A stretch of 61,501 nucleotides of DNA from Cytophagaceae bacterium (GTDB lineage Bacteria; Bacteroidota; Bacteroidia; Cytophagales; Spirosomataceae): the NCBI GenBank assembly GCA_027488335.1, contig JAIYBU010000117.1, forward strand, positions 1 through 61,501, in the 5' to 3' direction. Under the pieces are notes generated by a model, which had not been told where the DNA came from, did not search any database, and was given only the letters and a program-made list of their open reading frames with translations. The position numbers were made by a program, and so were the translations under genes. Shown in pieces: positions 1 to 8,813 of the stretch. Every line of letters starts with the position of its first letter. Position 1 is the first letter of the stretch.

Positions 1-77
1 ATCTTAACATCAAGGCTTTACAAACCGATAAGCCTCGAGAATTGATGGAGTATTTATCTAAGAGAAGTCTTAGGTAA
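1..77 (+). CDS. C-terminal tail of an upstream gene (partial)
   Basis: An open frame enters at the left edge (codons from position 3) and ends with TAA at 75-77. Only about 24 residues are visible, ending in MEYLSKRSLR, so the family cannot be named. It is followed by a perfect hairpin at 82-107 that would end its transcript. That placement is the main reason to take it as the real end of a gene on the plus strand. Confidence 0.5.
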   Translation, partial: LNIKALQTDKPRELMEYLSKRSLR

Positions 78-81
78 GAAT

Positions 82-107
82 GTTGATTATTATCAATAAT
101 AATCAAC
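82..107 (+). terminator. Intrinsic-terminator-like hairpin
   Basis: A perfect 11-bp inverted repeat (GTTGATTATTA, arms 82-92 and 97-107) with a TCAA loop lies five bases after the stop of the partial gene. The stem is AT-rich and has no clear T-tract, so the call rests on position and symmetry. Confidence 0.5.
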
Positions 108-146
108 TCGTAACATTGACTTAACAATTAGTTAACATTGACTTCC

Positions 147-154
147 GACCTTTG
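147..154 (+). promoter_or_regulatory. Putative -7 promoter element
   Basis: GACCTTTG, close to the Bacteroidota -7 consensus TAnnTTTG, lies 55 bp before the ATG of the TonB receptor. The same octamer precedes the SusC gene (16623-16630, minus strand) and the small gene ending at 50720. No -33 TTG at the usual 19-21 bp spacing was found. Confidence 0.35.
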
Positions 155-209
155 CACTCATAAATTTAAAACACCAAACGTATAAAGATTATATACACCA
201 ATATCACTT

Positions 210-3035
210 ATGAATACCAAGTTCAAAATTTCGTTTCTCTTCTTTTTTCTTTTTTCAATTATTTCTTTTGCTCAAACGGGCGTTGTTCGTGGAACAATCA
301 AAGATGCTGCCACTAACGAAGACATTATTGGTGCTACTGTAAAAATAGATGGTTCGACTCTTGGAGCTGCTACCGATATAAATGGTTTCTTTTCTATCTC
401 GAGAGTACCAGTTGGGAAGAAAAAAGTAGTGATTTCTTATGTTTCATATAAAACCAAAGAAATTGAGATAAACGTAGAATCTGATAAGGTAATAGAAATC
501 AATACGACGATTCAGGAAGATAAAGTAGTGCTTCAAGAAGTAAAGGTGGTGGCGAATCGAATTACAGGAACTGAGGTTTCAGTGATTTCCGAAATCAAAG
601 CATCGCAAATGGTAGTCAGTGGTATTTCTTCGGCACAAATCGGAAAAACACTTGACCGTAATGCCGCTGAGGTAGTTAAGCGTGTACCAGGTGTAACAAT
701 TTTCGGTAATCGCTTCATTAATATTAGAGGTTTAAATGAGCGTTATAATACAGTAATGTTGAATAACGTATTTACGCCAAGTATGGAAACTGATGTACGT
801 TCGTTTTCGTTCGATATCATTCCGAGTAATCAAATCGACCGTATCTTAGTTTTTAAAAGCCCTGCGGCTGAGCTTCCTGCCGAGTTTTCGGGTGGTGTTG
901 TAAAAATCTTCACGAAAAGTATTCCTGACCAAAACTTCTTGACTGTTGATTTAGGTGGTTCGTACCGTGAAGGTACAACAAGTAAAGATTTCTTCGAGCC
1001 ACAACACGGGGCAAATTATTGGACTGGATTTAATGATGGATACAGCGACTTACCAAAATTCTTCCCTACTACAAAAAAAGAAATTAATGGTGCCGGAGCC
1101 GAACGTTTATCGCAAATCGGACAAATGTTGAAAAACAACTGGACTCCATTGCAATCAAAAGCTGCTCCAGATTTACGTTTATCATTAACAGGCGGATTTA
1201 AAATTCAAAAAGGTGCTTTAAGAATTGGTAATTTCTCTGCTGTGAATTATAGTAATAGTTACACAAACTTCAATATGCAACGCAATGACTATGAATTTAG
1301 TCAAATCTTGAAAAACGGTGAGGCAGGTGAAGTGTTTAATTTTTCTGATAAGCAATATACACACGCTATTCGTTTAGGGGTTTTGCACAACTGGGCATTC
1401 AGATTAAACGATAATCATACGATTGAGGTAAAGAACTTGTTCAACCAAATGAGCAACGGACAGTTTGTGAATCGTACAGGTTTTGATAGTGGTAATAACT
1501 GGAATATCCGTTCGTTCGACCAAGTATATCGTGGTATTTATTCAGGACAAGTTACAGGAAAGCATACACTCGTAAAAGATAAAACTACGTTGGACTGGGT
1601 TATTGGTTATAATAATTCATACCGTAATCAGCCTGATTATAAGCGTTTTAGATATAATTTAGATGGTACTACGCCAATCTTATTAGTACCACAGGGGTCG
1701 GCTCAGACATTTAATTTGGGTAGAACAAATATTCAAATGACCGAAGGTGCAATTACTGGCGGTGTAAATTTAGTACAGAAATTAGTTGTTAAGAAAGCCG
1801 CTCAAAAAGAAGATAACAAAGAATTAGAATTGAAGATGGGTGTTTTCTACGAAATGAAAAACCGCCAATTCGATGCTCGTAACTTAGGTTATGTGCAAGC
1901 AAGTAGTGCAAACTTCAATATTGGTAACTTACCAATCCAACAAATTTTCGCTCCAGGAAATATCAATAGTACAACGGGTGTGAAAATAGATGAGCAAACA
2001 AATCCGAACGACTCTTACAATGCTAAAAACAATTTATTGGCCTATTATGTGTCAGGAAATTATTCCTTAACAAAGCGTTTGAATGCAATCTTAGGTGTGA
2101 GAGTTGAGAATAATAGTCAAAGATTAGATAGTTATGATTTGGTTAATAATCCACTGAATTATAATAATACAAAAACAAATGTATTGCCATCGGCTAATGT
2201 TACGTATAATCTTTCGGAGAAATCATTGTTCCGTATGGCTTACGGTCAGACATTGAATCGTCCAGAATTCCGTGAAATTGCTCCGTTTTCATTCTATGAT
2301 TTTGTAAATAACCGTAACATCACGGGAAATCCAAAACTTAAAAATGCACAAGTACAGAATGTTGACTTCCGTTATGAATTTTATCCAACACCATCTGAAA
2401 TCGTAAGTATTGCAGGTTTTTATAAGAAGTTTACTAATCCGATTGAGGTGGTATTTGCAAGTGGTTCAAATCCAAACTTGAGTTTTGAAAATGCGGAAAG
2501 TGCATACAGTACAGGTATCGAACTCGAAGCTCGTAAATCTTTAGAAGGGCTTTCACAATCGTCATTCCTGAATAAATTAAGTTTAACTTTCAATGCCGCC
2601 TTCATTTATAGTCGTGTAAAACTTAACTCTTCGATTGCAGCTAATCAATCTGACAATCGACCACTACAAGGACAGTCTCCTTACGTAATTAATGGTGGAA
2701 TTGGCTACAACGATACCAAAAAACAACTTCAAATTAATATCCTATACAATGTAATTGGTAAGCGTATCTATGCGGTTGGAAATAATTACGGATTCCAATA
2801 TCCTGACTGGTATGAAATGCCAAGAAACGTCGTTGACGTAACTTTCTCGAAAGGACTTGGTAAGAATTTAATGCTCAAAGGTGGAGTTACTGACCTTCTC
2901 AATGCAAGAAACTTAGTATTGCAAGATGGAAATCAAGATAAGGTTTTTGATATAAATAAAGACCAAATTATACAATCATATAGAGCTGGTAGAGTTTACT
3001 CGTTAGGTTTAGCTTATACTTTCAATAAGAGATAA
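210..3035 (+). CDS. TonB-dependent outer-membrane receptor with CarboxypepD_reg-like domain
   Basis: A 941-residue outer-membrane active transporter. Residues 1-22 form a signal peptide ending ISFAQ. Residues about 25-105 are the Ig-like carboxypeptidase-regulatory domain that precedes the plug in Bacteroidota receptors. The plug follows (about 140-235, with the motif INIRGLNERY), then a long beta-barrel to the C-terminus. TonB/ExbBD would energise uptake of an unknown ligand. It is not a SusC type: the SusC plug signature is absent and the partner gene 57 bp downstream is a beta-helix-like lipoprotein, not SusD. The two are probably co-transcribed and end at the hairpin at 4929-4962. The substrate cannot be told from the sequence. 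Confidence 0.9.
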   Translation: MNTKFKISFLFFFLFSIISFAQTGVVRGTIKDAATNEDIIGATVKIDGSTLGAATDINGFFSISRVPVGKKKVVISYVSYKTKEIEINVESDKVIEINTTIQEDKVVLQEVKVVANRITGTEVSVISEIKASQMVVSGISSAQIGKTLDRNAAEVVKRVPGVTIFGNRFINIRGLNERYNTVMLNNVFTPSMETDVRSFSFDIIPSNQIDRILVFKSPAAELPAEFSGGVVKIFTKSIPDQNFLTVDLGGSYREGTTSKDFFEPQHGANYWTGFNDGYSDLPKFFPTTKKEINGAGAERLSQIGQMLKNNWTPLQSKAAPDLRLSLTGGFKIQKGALRIGNFSAVNYSNSYTNFNMQRNDYEFSQILKNGEAGEVFNFSDKQYTHAIRLGVLHNWAFRLNDNHTIEVKNLFNQMSNGQFVNRTGFDSGNNWNIRSFDQVYRGIYSGQVTGKHTLVKDKTTLDWVIGYNNSYRNQPDYKRFRYNLDGTTPILLVPQGSAQTFNLGRTNIQMTEGAITGGVNLVQKLVVKKAAQKEDNKELELKMGVFYEMKNRQFDARNLGYVQASSANFNIGNLPIQQIFAPGNINSTTGVKIDEQTNPNDSYNAKNNLLAYYVSGNYSLTKRLNAILGVRVENNSQRLDSYDLVNNPLNYNNTKTNVLPSANVTYNLSEKSLFRMAYGQTLNRPEFREIAPFSFYDFVNNRNITGNPKLKNAQVQNVDFRYEFYPTPSEIVSIAGFYKKFTNPIEVVFASGSNPNLSFENAESAYSTGIELEARKSLEGLSQSSFLNKLSLTFNAAFIYSRVKLNSSIAANQSDNRPLQGQSPYVINGGIGYNDTKKQLQINILYNVIGKRIYAVGNNYGFQYPDWYEMPRNVVDVTFSKGLGKNLMLKGGVTDLLNARNLVLQDGNQDKVFDINKDQIIQSYRAGRVYSLGLAYTFNKR

Positions 3036-3092
3036 TTTCTGTTAAAACTCCAATTCATAAACCAAATCGTGGCGACGAATCGCTAAAAAACA

Positions 3093-4853
3093 ATGAAATT
3101 AATGAACACAAAAATTTCTAAAGCTTTGATGCTAATGCTCACAATAGCATTTGCTTTCACTGCTTGTAAAAAAGAAGATGCAGTTTTTCCTGTTCCAACG
3201 GTTTCGACTGGTGCTGCTCTTTCGGGAGTTCCAGGTGCTAAAGTAACTATTACAGCAACAATCTCGGCTCCAGGTGGGTTAAAATCGATAACTGTATTGA
3301 AAAATGGTGCTGCTTTTGATACGAAAACTTTTGCTGGCGAAACTTCGACTACTTACACTAAAGAATATACTGTTGAATCTTTGGCTGCTGGTGCAGTTGT
3401 AAACTTTACTATTCAAGTTTTAGATAACGCCAATCAATCATCAGGCTTGGCAACTATTCCTGTAACAGTTACAGCTGTTCCTCCAACTCCAATTGTTGAA
3501 GTAAAAGGAAACTTGGAAGGAAATGTAACTTGGACTGCCGATAAAATCTACAAATTAGTTGGTTTTGTACGTGTGGGTCAGGAAGATGTTTTCGGAACAA
3601 TCACTAAAACGGGTACACTCACAATCGAGCCAGGTACAGTTATCATCGGTGACCGTGCTTCAAAAGGTACGTTGGTGATTCAACGTGGTAGCAAAATCAT
3701 TGCAAACGGAACAGTTGATAAGCCTATTGTGATGACTTCAGAAAGAAATCCAGGTGAAAAAGAAGCTGGAGACTGGGGTGGTTTAGTTATCTGTGGTAAA
3801 GCTCCAAACAACTTACCAGATGACAAAACTAACCGTGAGTTAGAAGGTGGCTACGGTGCATTCCACGGTGGAACTGAGGCAGCTGATAACTCAGGCTCGT
3901 TGAAATATGTACGTGTTGAATATGCAGGGGTTCCAATTAACCCTAATCAAGAGATTAATTCATTTACATTTGGTTCGGTAGGTAGTGGTACAACTGTTGA
4001 CTACATTATGGCTTCTTATGGTTTGGATGATTCATTTGAATGGTTTGGTGGAACTGTTAACTGTAAGCACTTAATTGCTTACCGTGGTTTAGATGATGAT
4101 TTTGATACTGACAACGGATTTAGTGGATATGTACAATACGGAGTTGGTATTCGTGGAACAACTCAAGCTGACCAATCGGGGTCAAATGGATTTGAGTGTG
4201 ATAATGATGCGAATGGTTCATCAAATACACCATTTACTTCGGCTATTTTTGCTAATATGTCTATCATTGGAGCGAAAGGTAAAGCTGAAACTTCTATCAA
4301 CGTACAGTTCCAAAATGGTGCTCAATTAAGAAGAAATAATAAGCAAAAAATATATAATACCTTGATTACGGGTTATCCGAATGGTGTATATATCGATAGC
4401 CAAAGAGGAAGTGCAAAAGTCAATGCCGAAAAAGGTGATATCGACTTACAAAACGTTGTATTAGCTGGTGTAGATGGCTGGGGAACAAATGGTTGGGGAC
4501 AAGGTTTTGCAACTAATCCAAAAGGTTTTGCAGTAGCGGATTTAGAACAAAATACAGCAGCAACGCCTATTTTGATTGGTACTCAAAAGCCTTCTGAATG
4601 GTTTGTTAGCTTGAAAGGTAACAAAATCTTGGCAAACACAAGCAAAACTGGTTTAAGCACAACATTGTGGGGAACAGGAACACCAACCTTCACGTTGACA
4701 ACAGGTACTACTGAATCGTTAATTGGAGTGGATTTCCCAACTACATTGCCTGCATTCTTCGATAAAACTGATTATGTAGGTGCATTTAAAGACACTGACT
4801 GGACAAAAACTTGGGCTGAATTTAACCCACAGTCAATCAAATATGTAAAATAA
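3093..4853 (+). CDS. Secreted lipoprotein with Ig-like and right-handed beta-helix-like regions, TonB-receptor partner
   Basis: A 586-residue lipoprotein. The signal peptide ends in AFTACKK with the lipidated Cys at residue 25. An Ig-like region (about 38-135) is followed by a repetitive, Gly- and Val-rich region (about 145-470) containing GTLTIEPGTVIIGDRASKG and LKYVRVEYAG, which resembles a parallel beta-helix. Bacteroidota homologues are, as I recall, uncharacterised and sometimes carry the misleading name 'multidrug transporter'. It has no membrane helices beyond the signal, so it is not a transporter. The gap to the receptor gene is 57 bp, so the two probably form an operon and the protein may be a surface ligand-binding or receptor-associated partner. 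A second in-frame ATG lies at 3102. Confidence 0.75.
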   Translation: MKLMNTKISKALMLMLTIAFAFTACKKEDAVFPVPTVSTGAALSGVPGAKVTITATISAPGGLKSITVLKNGAAFDTKTFAGETSTTYTKEYTVESLAAGAVVNFTIQVLDNANQSSGLATIPVTVTAVPPTPIVEVKGNLEGNVTWTADKIYKLVGFVRVGQEDVFGTITKTGTLTIEPGTVIIGDRASKGTLVIQRGSKIIANGTVDKPIVMTSERNPGEKEAGDWGGLVICGKAPNNLPDDKTNRELEGGYGAFHGGTEAADNSGSLKYVRVEYAGVPINPNQEINSFTFGSVGSGTTVDYIMASYGLDDSFEWFGGTVNCKHLIAYRGLDDDFDTDNGFSGYVQYGVGIRGTTQADQSGSNGFECDNDANGSSNTPFTSAIFANMSIIGAKGKAETSINVQFQNGAQLRRNNKQKIYNTLITGYPNGVYIDSQRGSAKVNAEKGDIDLQNVVLAGVDGWGTNGWGQGFATNPKGFAVADLEQNTAATPILIGTQKPSEWFVSLKGNKILANTSKTGLSTTLWGTGTPTFTLTTGTTESLIGVDFPTTLPAFFDKTDYVGAFKDTDWTKTWAEFNPQSIKYVK

Positions 4854-4928
4854 GACAGTCAAGAGTTTTCGGTCAACAAAAAATAGTTGATGAAAAATAA
4901 CTGAAAAGACTTCTTGTTAAAATAAACT

Positions 4929-4962
4929 TAACCTTTCCGAAACCTAAGTTTCGGAAAGGTTA
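4929..4962 (+). terminator. Strong intrinsic terminator
   Basis: A perfect 15-bp stem (TAACCTTTCCGAAAC, 4929-4943 with 4948-4962) with loop CTAA, followed by TTTTAAAA. It closes the receptor/lipoprotein operon and sits 30 bp before the next start codon. Confidence 0.85.
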
Positions 4963-4992
4963 TTTTAAAAAACATCGACAAATTACACCAAT

Positions 4993-5535
4993 ATGAAAAT
5001 CAAAATAGTACTTCTGTTGATTTCAGTAGTAGTGTTTGCTTGCCAAAATAACACTAATAAAGTAAGCAACTATTACAACGATACCGAACGAGACACCCTA
5101 CTGACGAATATCATTACGTATATCTATATAAAACCAACTTACGCAACAAACGCTACACGATTCCAAGCACAATTTAGAAAATATTACGTTCAAAATTTAC
5201 CTAAGTTTTCGCTTGAAAACTACTATATCGCTCCCGATAGCACACATTATTTTTTTCTGATTCGCCCCGTAGGCAATACCCTCAAATATCGCAGAGGAGT
5301 TTTAGGAAAATTTAGATTAAAAAATGATGGCTCATTGATGCCAACCGATTTTGAAGAAGTAGTAAATACGCCGCATTTGGAAGAAGCATTGGTAAAAGAA
5401 AGAGGGGCGTTTTTGTTCAAAGAACTGGTAAAAACAGGCAATTTGAATAAGTATTTAGGTATGAAAGATTACATCGAATGGCCAGACGCAAGACTGGTTT
5501 ACGATAAAAATATAAATGAGTGGGTGGGCAGATAG
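4993..5535 (+). CDS. Small lipoprotein, function unknown
   Basis: A 180-residue protein with a lipoprotein signal peptide (SVVVFACQN, Cys at 17). The mature part is mixed alpha/beta with many aromatic residues and no family I recognise. It stands alone between two hairpins (4929-4962 and 5691-5717), so it is a monocistron with its promoter in the 30 bp after the upstream terminator or overlapping it. It should sit in the periplasm or on the outer membrane. Confidence 0.65.
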   Translation: MKIKIVLLLISVVVFACQNNTNKVSNYYNDTERDTLLTNIITYIYIKPTYATNATRFQAQFRKYYVQNLPKFSLENYYIAPDSTHYFFLIRPVGNTLKYRRGVLGKFRLKNDGSLMPTDFEEVVNTPHLEEALVKERGAFLFKELVKTGNLNKYLGMKDYIEWPDARLVYDKNINEWVGR

Positions 5536-5638
5536 TTTTTTCGATGTCGGCAGGATTCAAAACACTGTATACGTTAAATAACCCTTAATCAAAAAATATT
5601 TGTGAAAACAAAAAGATTATCAGCTCATGGCTGAGACT

Positions 5639-5671
5639 TGAATCAACTACTTCGGTAGTTCAATTGATTCA
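5639..5671 (+). other. UUCG-capped stem-loop
   Basis: TGAATCAACTAC pairs with GTAGTT...TGATTCA around a TTCG loop closed by C-G, the very stable UUCG-tetraloop class. Four bases (CAAT) bulge on the 3' arm. It lies just before the terminator at 5691-5717. The pairing is seen directly; an RNA role is inference. Confidence 0.45.
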
Positions 5672-5690
5672 TATTGGTGTTAAAATCAGA

Positions 5691-5717
5691 AAAGTCAGAG
5701 GCTTTGCCTCTGACTTT
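5691..5717 (+). terminator. Intrinsic terminator
   Basis: A perfect 12-bp stem, AAAGTCAGAGGC with GCCTCTGACTTT, loop TTT, ending in TTTTTC. It probably ends the transcript of the 180-residue lipoprotein gene or of a small RNA. Confidence 0.75.
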
Positions 5718-5820
5718 TTCTTTGGGAGAGCAACTACTTCAGCCGTATTCTGTTTATTGCCGATGCAGTTGCTCCAAATAAAAAAAACAAAAAAAAACAT
5801 CAAGCTATGGTTCTAAGAAA

Positions 5821-5828
5821 TAACTTTG
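5821..5828 (+). promoter_or_regulatory. Bacteroidota -7 promoter element
   Basis: TAACTTTG matches TAnnTTTG exactly and lies 32 bp before the ATG of the NIPSNAP gene. No TTG at -33 is evident at the expected spacing. Confidence 0.55.
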
Positions 5829-5860
5829 TAAAGTAAAATTCAACCATTCAAATTAAAACA

Positions 5861-6607
5861 ATGAAAAAACTACTTCTATTGGTTGCCTTGATGAGTATCG
5901 GCAATTTGGTTTTTGCACAAAAGCAAGATAACCGCTATTTTGAAATGCGTATTTATTATTGCGAACCAGGACGGTTACCTAATTTATTGACTCGTTTCAG
6001 AGACCATACCACCAAGATTTTTGAAAAACATGGTATGACAAATATCGGCTATTGGGTGCCTATTCAAAATGATAAAAACGCCTTGTACTATGTATTAGCA
6101 TACCCAAGTAAAGAAGCCCGTGATGCGTCATGGAAAGCTTTTGGTGCTGACCCAGAATGGAAGAAAGTAAGTGAAGAGTCACAAAGAGATGGTAAAATTG
6201 TGGCAAAAGTTGAGTCGATTTTTATGAATGCCACTGATTTTTCGCCGAAAATCAAAGGAAAAGTGAAAAGTCCAGAGCGTACGTTCGAGCTAAGAATTTA
6301 TACAGGTACGCCAAATAATATTGATAATGTATTGGCTCGTTTTAGAAACTATACGACCAAACTTTTCAAAAAACACGGCATGGAAAACATAGCATATTGG
6401 AAAAGCATCGAGAAAGAAGGTACACAAGCAAGATTGGTTTATATCTTGGCACACAAAAGCGAAGCCGCAGGAAAAGCTTCATTTGAGGCTTTCAGAAAAG
6501 ACGAAAAATGGATAAAAGTACGAGACGAGTCAGAAAAAAATGGTAAAATCGTAGAAAAAGTTGAGTCGATTTATATGACTCCGACTGATTTTTCAACGAT
6601 AAAATAA
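5861..6607 (+). CDS. Exported protein with two NIPSNAP domains
   Basis: A 248-residue protein with a cleavable signal peptide (MKKLLLLVALMSIGNLVFAQ). Two tandem NIPSNAP (ferredoxin-like) domains follow, about 26-130 and 142-245. Both copies keep the same landmarks: a [FE]LRIY start, a RFR..TTK.F.KHGM segment, an YW turn and a KVESI.M.[PA]TDFS end, so the gene arose by internal duplication. NIPSNAP proteins have no settled enzymatic role, and the exported form is common in Cytophagales. It is monocistronic, between a -7 box and a strong terminator. Family call firm, function unknown. Confidence 0.88.
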   Translation: MKKLLLLVALMSIGNLVFAQKQDNRYFEMRIYYCEPGRLPNLLTRFRDHTTKIFEKHGMTNIGYWVPIQNDKNALYYVLAYPSKEARDASWKAFGADPEWKKVSEESQRDGKIVAKVESIFMNATDFSPKIKGKVKSPERTFELRIYTGTPNNIDNVLARFRNYTTKLFKKHGMENIAYWKSIEKEGTQARLVYILAHKSEAAGKASFEAFRKDEKWIKVRDESEKNGKIVEKVESIYMTPTDFSTIK

Positions 6608-6617
6608 GGCTTCGTTT

Positions 6618-6660
6618 AAAAAAAGTGCCATTTAGTTTAATAGCTAAATGGCACTTTTTT
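6618..6660 (+). terminator. Strong bidirectional terminator
   Basis: An A-tract plus GTGCCATTTAG (6618-6634) pairs with CTAAATGGCAC plus a T-tract (6644-6660), loop 9 nt. It sits directly after the NIPSNAP stop codon. The A-tract/T-tract design works on both strands. Confidence 0.85.
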
Positions 6661-6686
6661 ATGCTCTTATTTAAAAAGAAAAATTG

Positions 6687-6845
6687 CTATACTTCTACGA
6701 TTCCGAACTTACACTCGGGTACTTGTGTGCATCTTGCATATAAAAATTGGTAGGGAGTCATGCCCGTAAATTTCTTATAGTCTTGCACCAAATGTTGGTA
6801 ATCGTAAAAAACGACATTTTTGAAGAAATAGTTGATTTTTGTACC
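6687..6845 (-). pseudogene. Remnant of an AraC-family regulator (C-terminal HTH)
   Basis: Read on the minus strand, the bases after panC encode an open frame ending with TAG at 6687-6689. It contains FYDYQHLVQDYKKFTGMTP and then YQFLYAR, the hallmark end of the second helix-turn-helix of AraC/XylS regulators (usual form GFYDQSHF...FKKFTGMTPSQY). Only about 50 residues remain, there is no start codon, and the frame runs into the panC stop region in another phase. It is therefore a decayed 3' fragment. Confidence 0.7.
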
Positions 6846-6859
6846 CTTTTGAGCTTGGT

Positions 6860-7705
6860 TTAAAATACAATATTATCTATTAAACGGACGCCGTCCAAGA
6901 AAGCCGCCACACATAAGGCTGTTTTACCATCGGCAATTTTTGCTTCAATGGGCAGCAATGTATCAAAATCGGCCGCCTCGAAATATTCCAGTTCAAAGTC
7001 TGGAAAAATGGCAAAATGCTCACTAACAGCCGTTTGCATTTCGCTGACACTTGCCCCTGCTTGTAGTTTTTCTTTGGCAAGATTTAATACTTTATAAATT
7101 TGCGGAGCTAACGCACGAGCTTCGGGCGAAAGACGTGTATTGCGTGACGACATCGCCAAACCATCGGTTTCTCGCAAGGTCGGACACGGAATTATTTCTA
7201 AATCAAAACTTAAATCCTGCACCATTCGTCTGATAACCGCTACTTGCTGCAAATCTTTTAGTCCGAAATAGGCTTTTTCGGGTTTTACGATATTGAAAAG
7301 TTTGCTCACTACAATTCCTACGCCGTTGAAATGTCCAGGGCGAAATTTACCTTCCATAACAGTTTCCAGATTTCCAAAATCCATTTTTAGTTGCGGCAAA
7401 CTCGGATACATTTCTTCGGCTGACGGAGCAAAAACCACATCACAGCCTGCAAGAAGTAGCATTTCACAGTCACGCTCAAGTGTGCGTGGGTATTTCTTTA
7501 AATCTTCGGGGTTATTAAACTGCGTTGGATTCACAAAAATACTACAAACTGCTAAATCGTTTTCGGTTTTTGCTCGCTCAATCAATGAAATATGACCCGC
7601 GTGTAAAGCTCCCATCGTAGGTACAAAGCCAATGGTTTTGCCTGCTCTTTGTTGAGCTTTGAGGTATTGTTGTGTTTCGGAAATTGTATTGAAAATGTGC
7701 ATCAT
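6860..7705 (-). CDS. panC: Pantoate--beta-alanine ligase
   Basis: A 281-residue cytoplasmic enzyme of the cytidylyltransferase-like superfamily that joins pantoate and beta-alanine with ATP to give pantothenate, the last step of vitamin B5 synthesis. Visible landmarks are the nucleotide-binding PTMGALHAGH motif (about 29-38), IFVNPTQFN, the GLKDLQQVAV segment and the LAMSSRNTRL loop. Length is normal for the family. The gene opens with two ATG codons (7705, 7702). Upstream is a full Bacteroidota promoter (7765-7794). panB and panD are not in the window. Confidence 0.95.
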   Translation of the reverse strand: MMHIFNTISETQQYLKAQQRAGKTIGFVPTMGALHAGHISLIERAKTENDLAVCSIFVNPTQFNNPEDLKKYPRTLERDCEMLLLAGCDVVFAPSAEEMYPSLPQLKMDFGNLETVMEGKFRPGHFNGVGIVVSKLFNIVKPEKAYFGLKDLQQVAVIRRMVQDLSFDLEIIPCPTLRETDGLAMSSRNTRLSPEARALAPQIYKVLNLAKEKLQAGASVSEMQTAVSEHFAIFPDFELEYFEAADFDTLLPIEAKIADGKTALCVAAFLDGVRLIDNIVF

Positions 7706-7764
7706 CGCTTAGCTAAACGGTTTTAAATGGACTCTTAAAAATCTTTGTATTCTGATTTTCGGCT

Positions 7765-7794
7765 CAAAGTTATTGAAATTTCATGTATCATCAA
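7765..7794 (-). promoter_or_regulatory. panC promoter (-33 / -7)
   Basis: On the minus strand TTG (7794-7792) is separated by 19 bp from TAACTTTG (7772-7765), an exact match to the Bacteroidota sigma-A layout TTG-N19-TAnnTTTG. It lies about 60 bp before the panC start and is the best two-part promoter in the window. Confidence 0.65.
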
Positions 7795-7913
7795 CTTAAA
7801 AAACATATACAATGAATATTAATATTTTATGGTAAAGCTCCTCAGATACAACTTTACATTTTCATAACTTCTTGATAATAGGCAGTTTATATAAAATGTG
7901 GTATTTTGTTATC

Positions 7914-8753
7914 ATGAAAAAACACAAGCATTTTCGCACTATTGTGCTTTCCGACATACATCTTGGTACGAGTGGCTCGAAGGCAAAAGAGGCTACCGAA
8001 TTTCTGAAACAATACCGTTGCCAAAAACTCATCTTAAACGGTGATATTATTGATGGTTGGGCATTGAAAAAATATGGCAACTGGAAGAAAAAGCACACGT
8101 CATTTTTCAGAGTTGTACTGAAAATGATGGACAAACACGATACAAAGGTGGTATATTTGCGAGGAAACCACGATGATTTTCTCGACCAAATTCTACCTTT
8201 AGTTGTCGGAAAACAGTTTCAAATTCGACGAGATTATATCCTAAATTCGGGGGATAAAAGATTCTACATTACACACGGTGATGTTTTTGATAGCATCACG
8301 ACAAACATGAAGTGGCTCGCTCATTTGGGCGATTTGGGCTATACATTCTTGCTTTGGCTCAATAAAAACTATAATGCTTACCGTCAATGGCGTGGACTAC
8401 CTTATTATTCGCTTTCGCAGGTTGTGAAGCAGAAAGTAAAACTGGCGGTTAGTTATGTGAATGATTTTGAAGAAAAACTCGCTGATTTGGCCAAAGCAAA
8501 AGGGTGTGACGGCATCATTTGCGGACATATTCACCAGCCCGCTATCAGAGAAATAAATGGTATAACCTATTTAAATTCAGGCGATTGGGTAGAAACAATG
8601 TCGGCACTCGTTGAGGATTTTGATGGAAAATGGAGCTTGGTTTATTATTCAATCAGCGATGATAGTTCAACCTCAAATACCGATTTAGATGATGACGAAG
8701 ACGAAACAGCCATTGAAAAATTCGTTTTACCACGCATCGCAGCTTCTCTGTAA
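7914..8753 (+). CDS. LpxH-like metallophosphoesterase (UDP-2,3-diacylglucosamine diphosphatase family)
   Basis: A calcineurin-type phosphoesterase of about 279 residues. All metal-site blocks are present in order: LSDIHLG, NGDIIDGW, RGNHDD, THGD and GHIHQP. The family hydrolyses UDP-diacylglucosamine or related lipid and nucleotide pyrophosphates at the cytoplasmic face of the inner membrane. This longer paralogue type is often not the essential LpxH. The start is taken as the ATG at 7914, because the conserved fold begins there with RTIVLSDIHLG; a longer frame from 7872 adds 14 poorly conserved residues. A GT-B glycosyltransferase follows 60 bp later on the same strand, so a joint glycolipid role is plausible. 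The acidic C-terminal tail (DLDDDEDE) is unusual. Confidence 0.85.
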   Translation: MKKHKHFRTIVLSDIHLGTSGSKAKEATEFLKQYRCQKLILNGDIIDGWALKKYGNWKKKHTSFFRVVLKMMDKHDTKVVYLRGNHDDFLDQILPLVVGKQFQIRRDYILNSGDKRFYITHGDVFDSITTNMKWLAHLGDLGYTFLLWLNKNYNAYRQWRGLPYYSLSQVVKQKVKLAVSYVNDFEEKLADLAKAKGCDGIICGHIHQPAIREINGITYLNSGDWVETMSALVEDFDGKWSLVYYSISDDSSTSNTDLDDDEDETAIEKFVLPRIAASL

Positions 8754-8813
8754 AGTCCTCGGTCAACAGTTTTCAGCAGGCATTATATAACAATATACTC
8801 TTTTAGGGGTTTT

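Larger units (their letters stand above)
5536..5860. other. Intergenic region with several hairpins
   Basis: No gene is seen. It contains a small hairpin around 5620-5634, a bulged stem-loop at 5639-5671 capped by a C(TTCG)G tetraloop, a terminator at 5691-5717 and a consensus -7 box at 5821-5828. The structures may belong to the 3' end of the upstream mRNA or to a small RNA. Confidence 0.5.
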
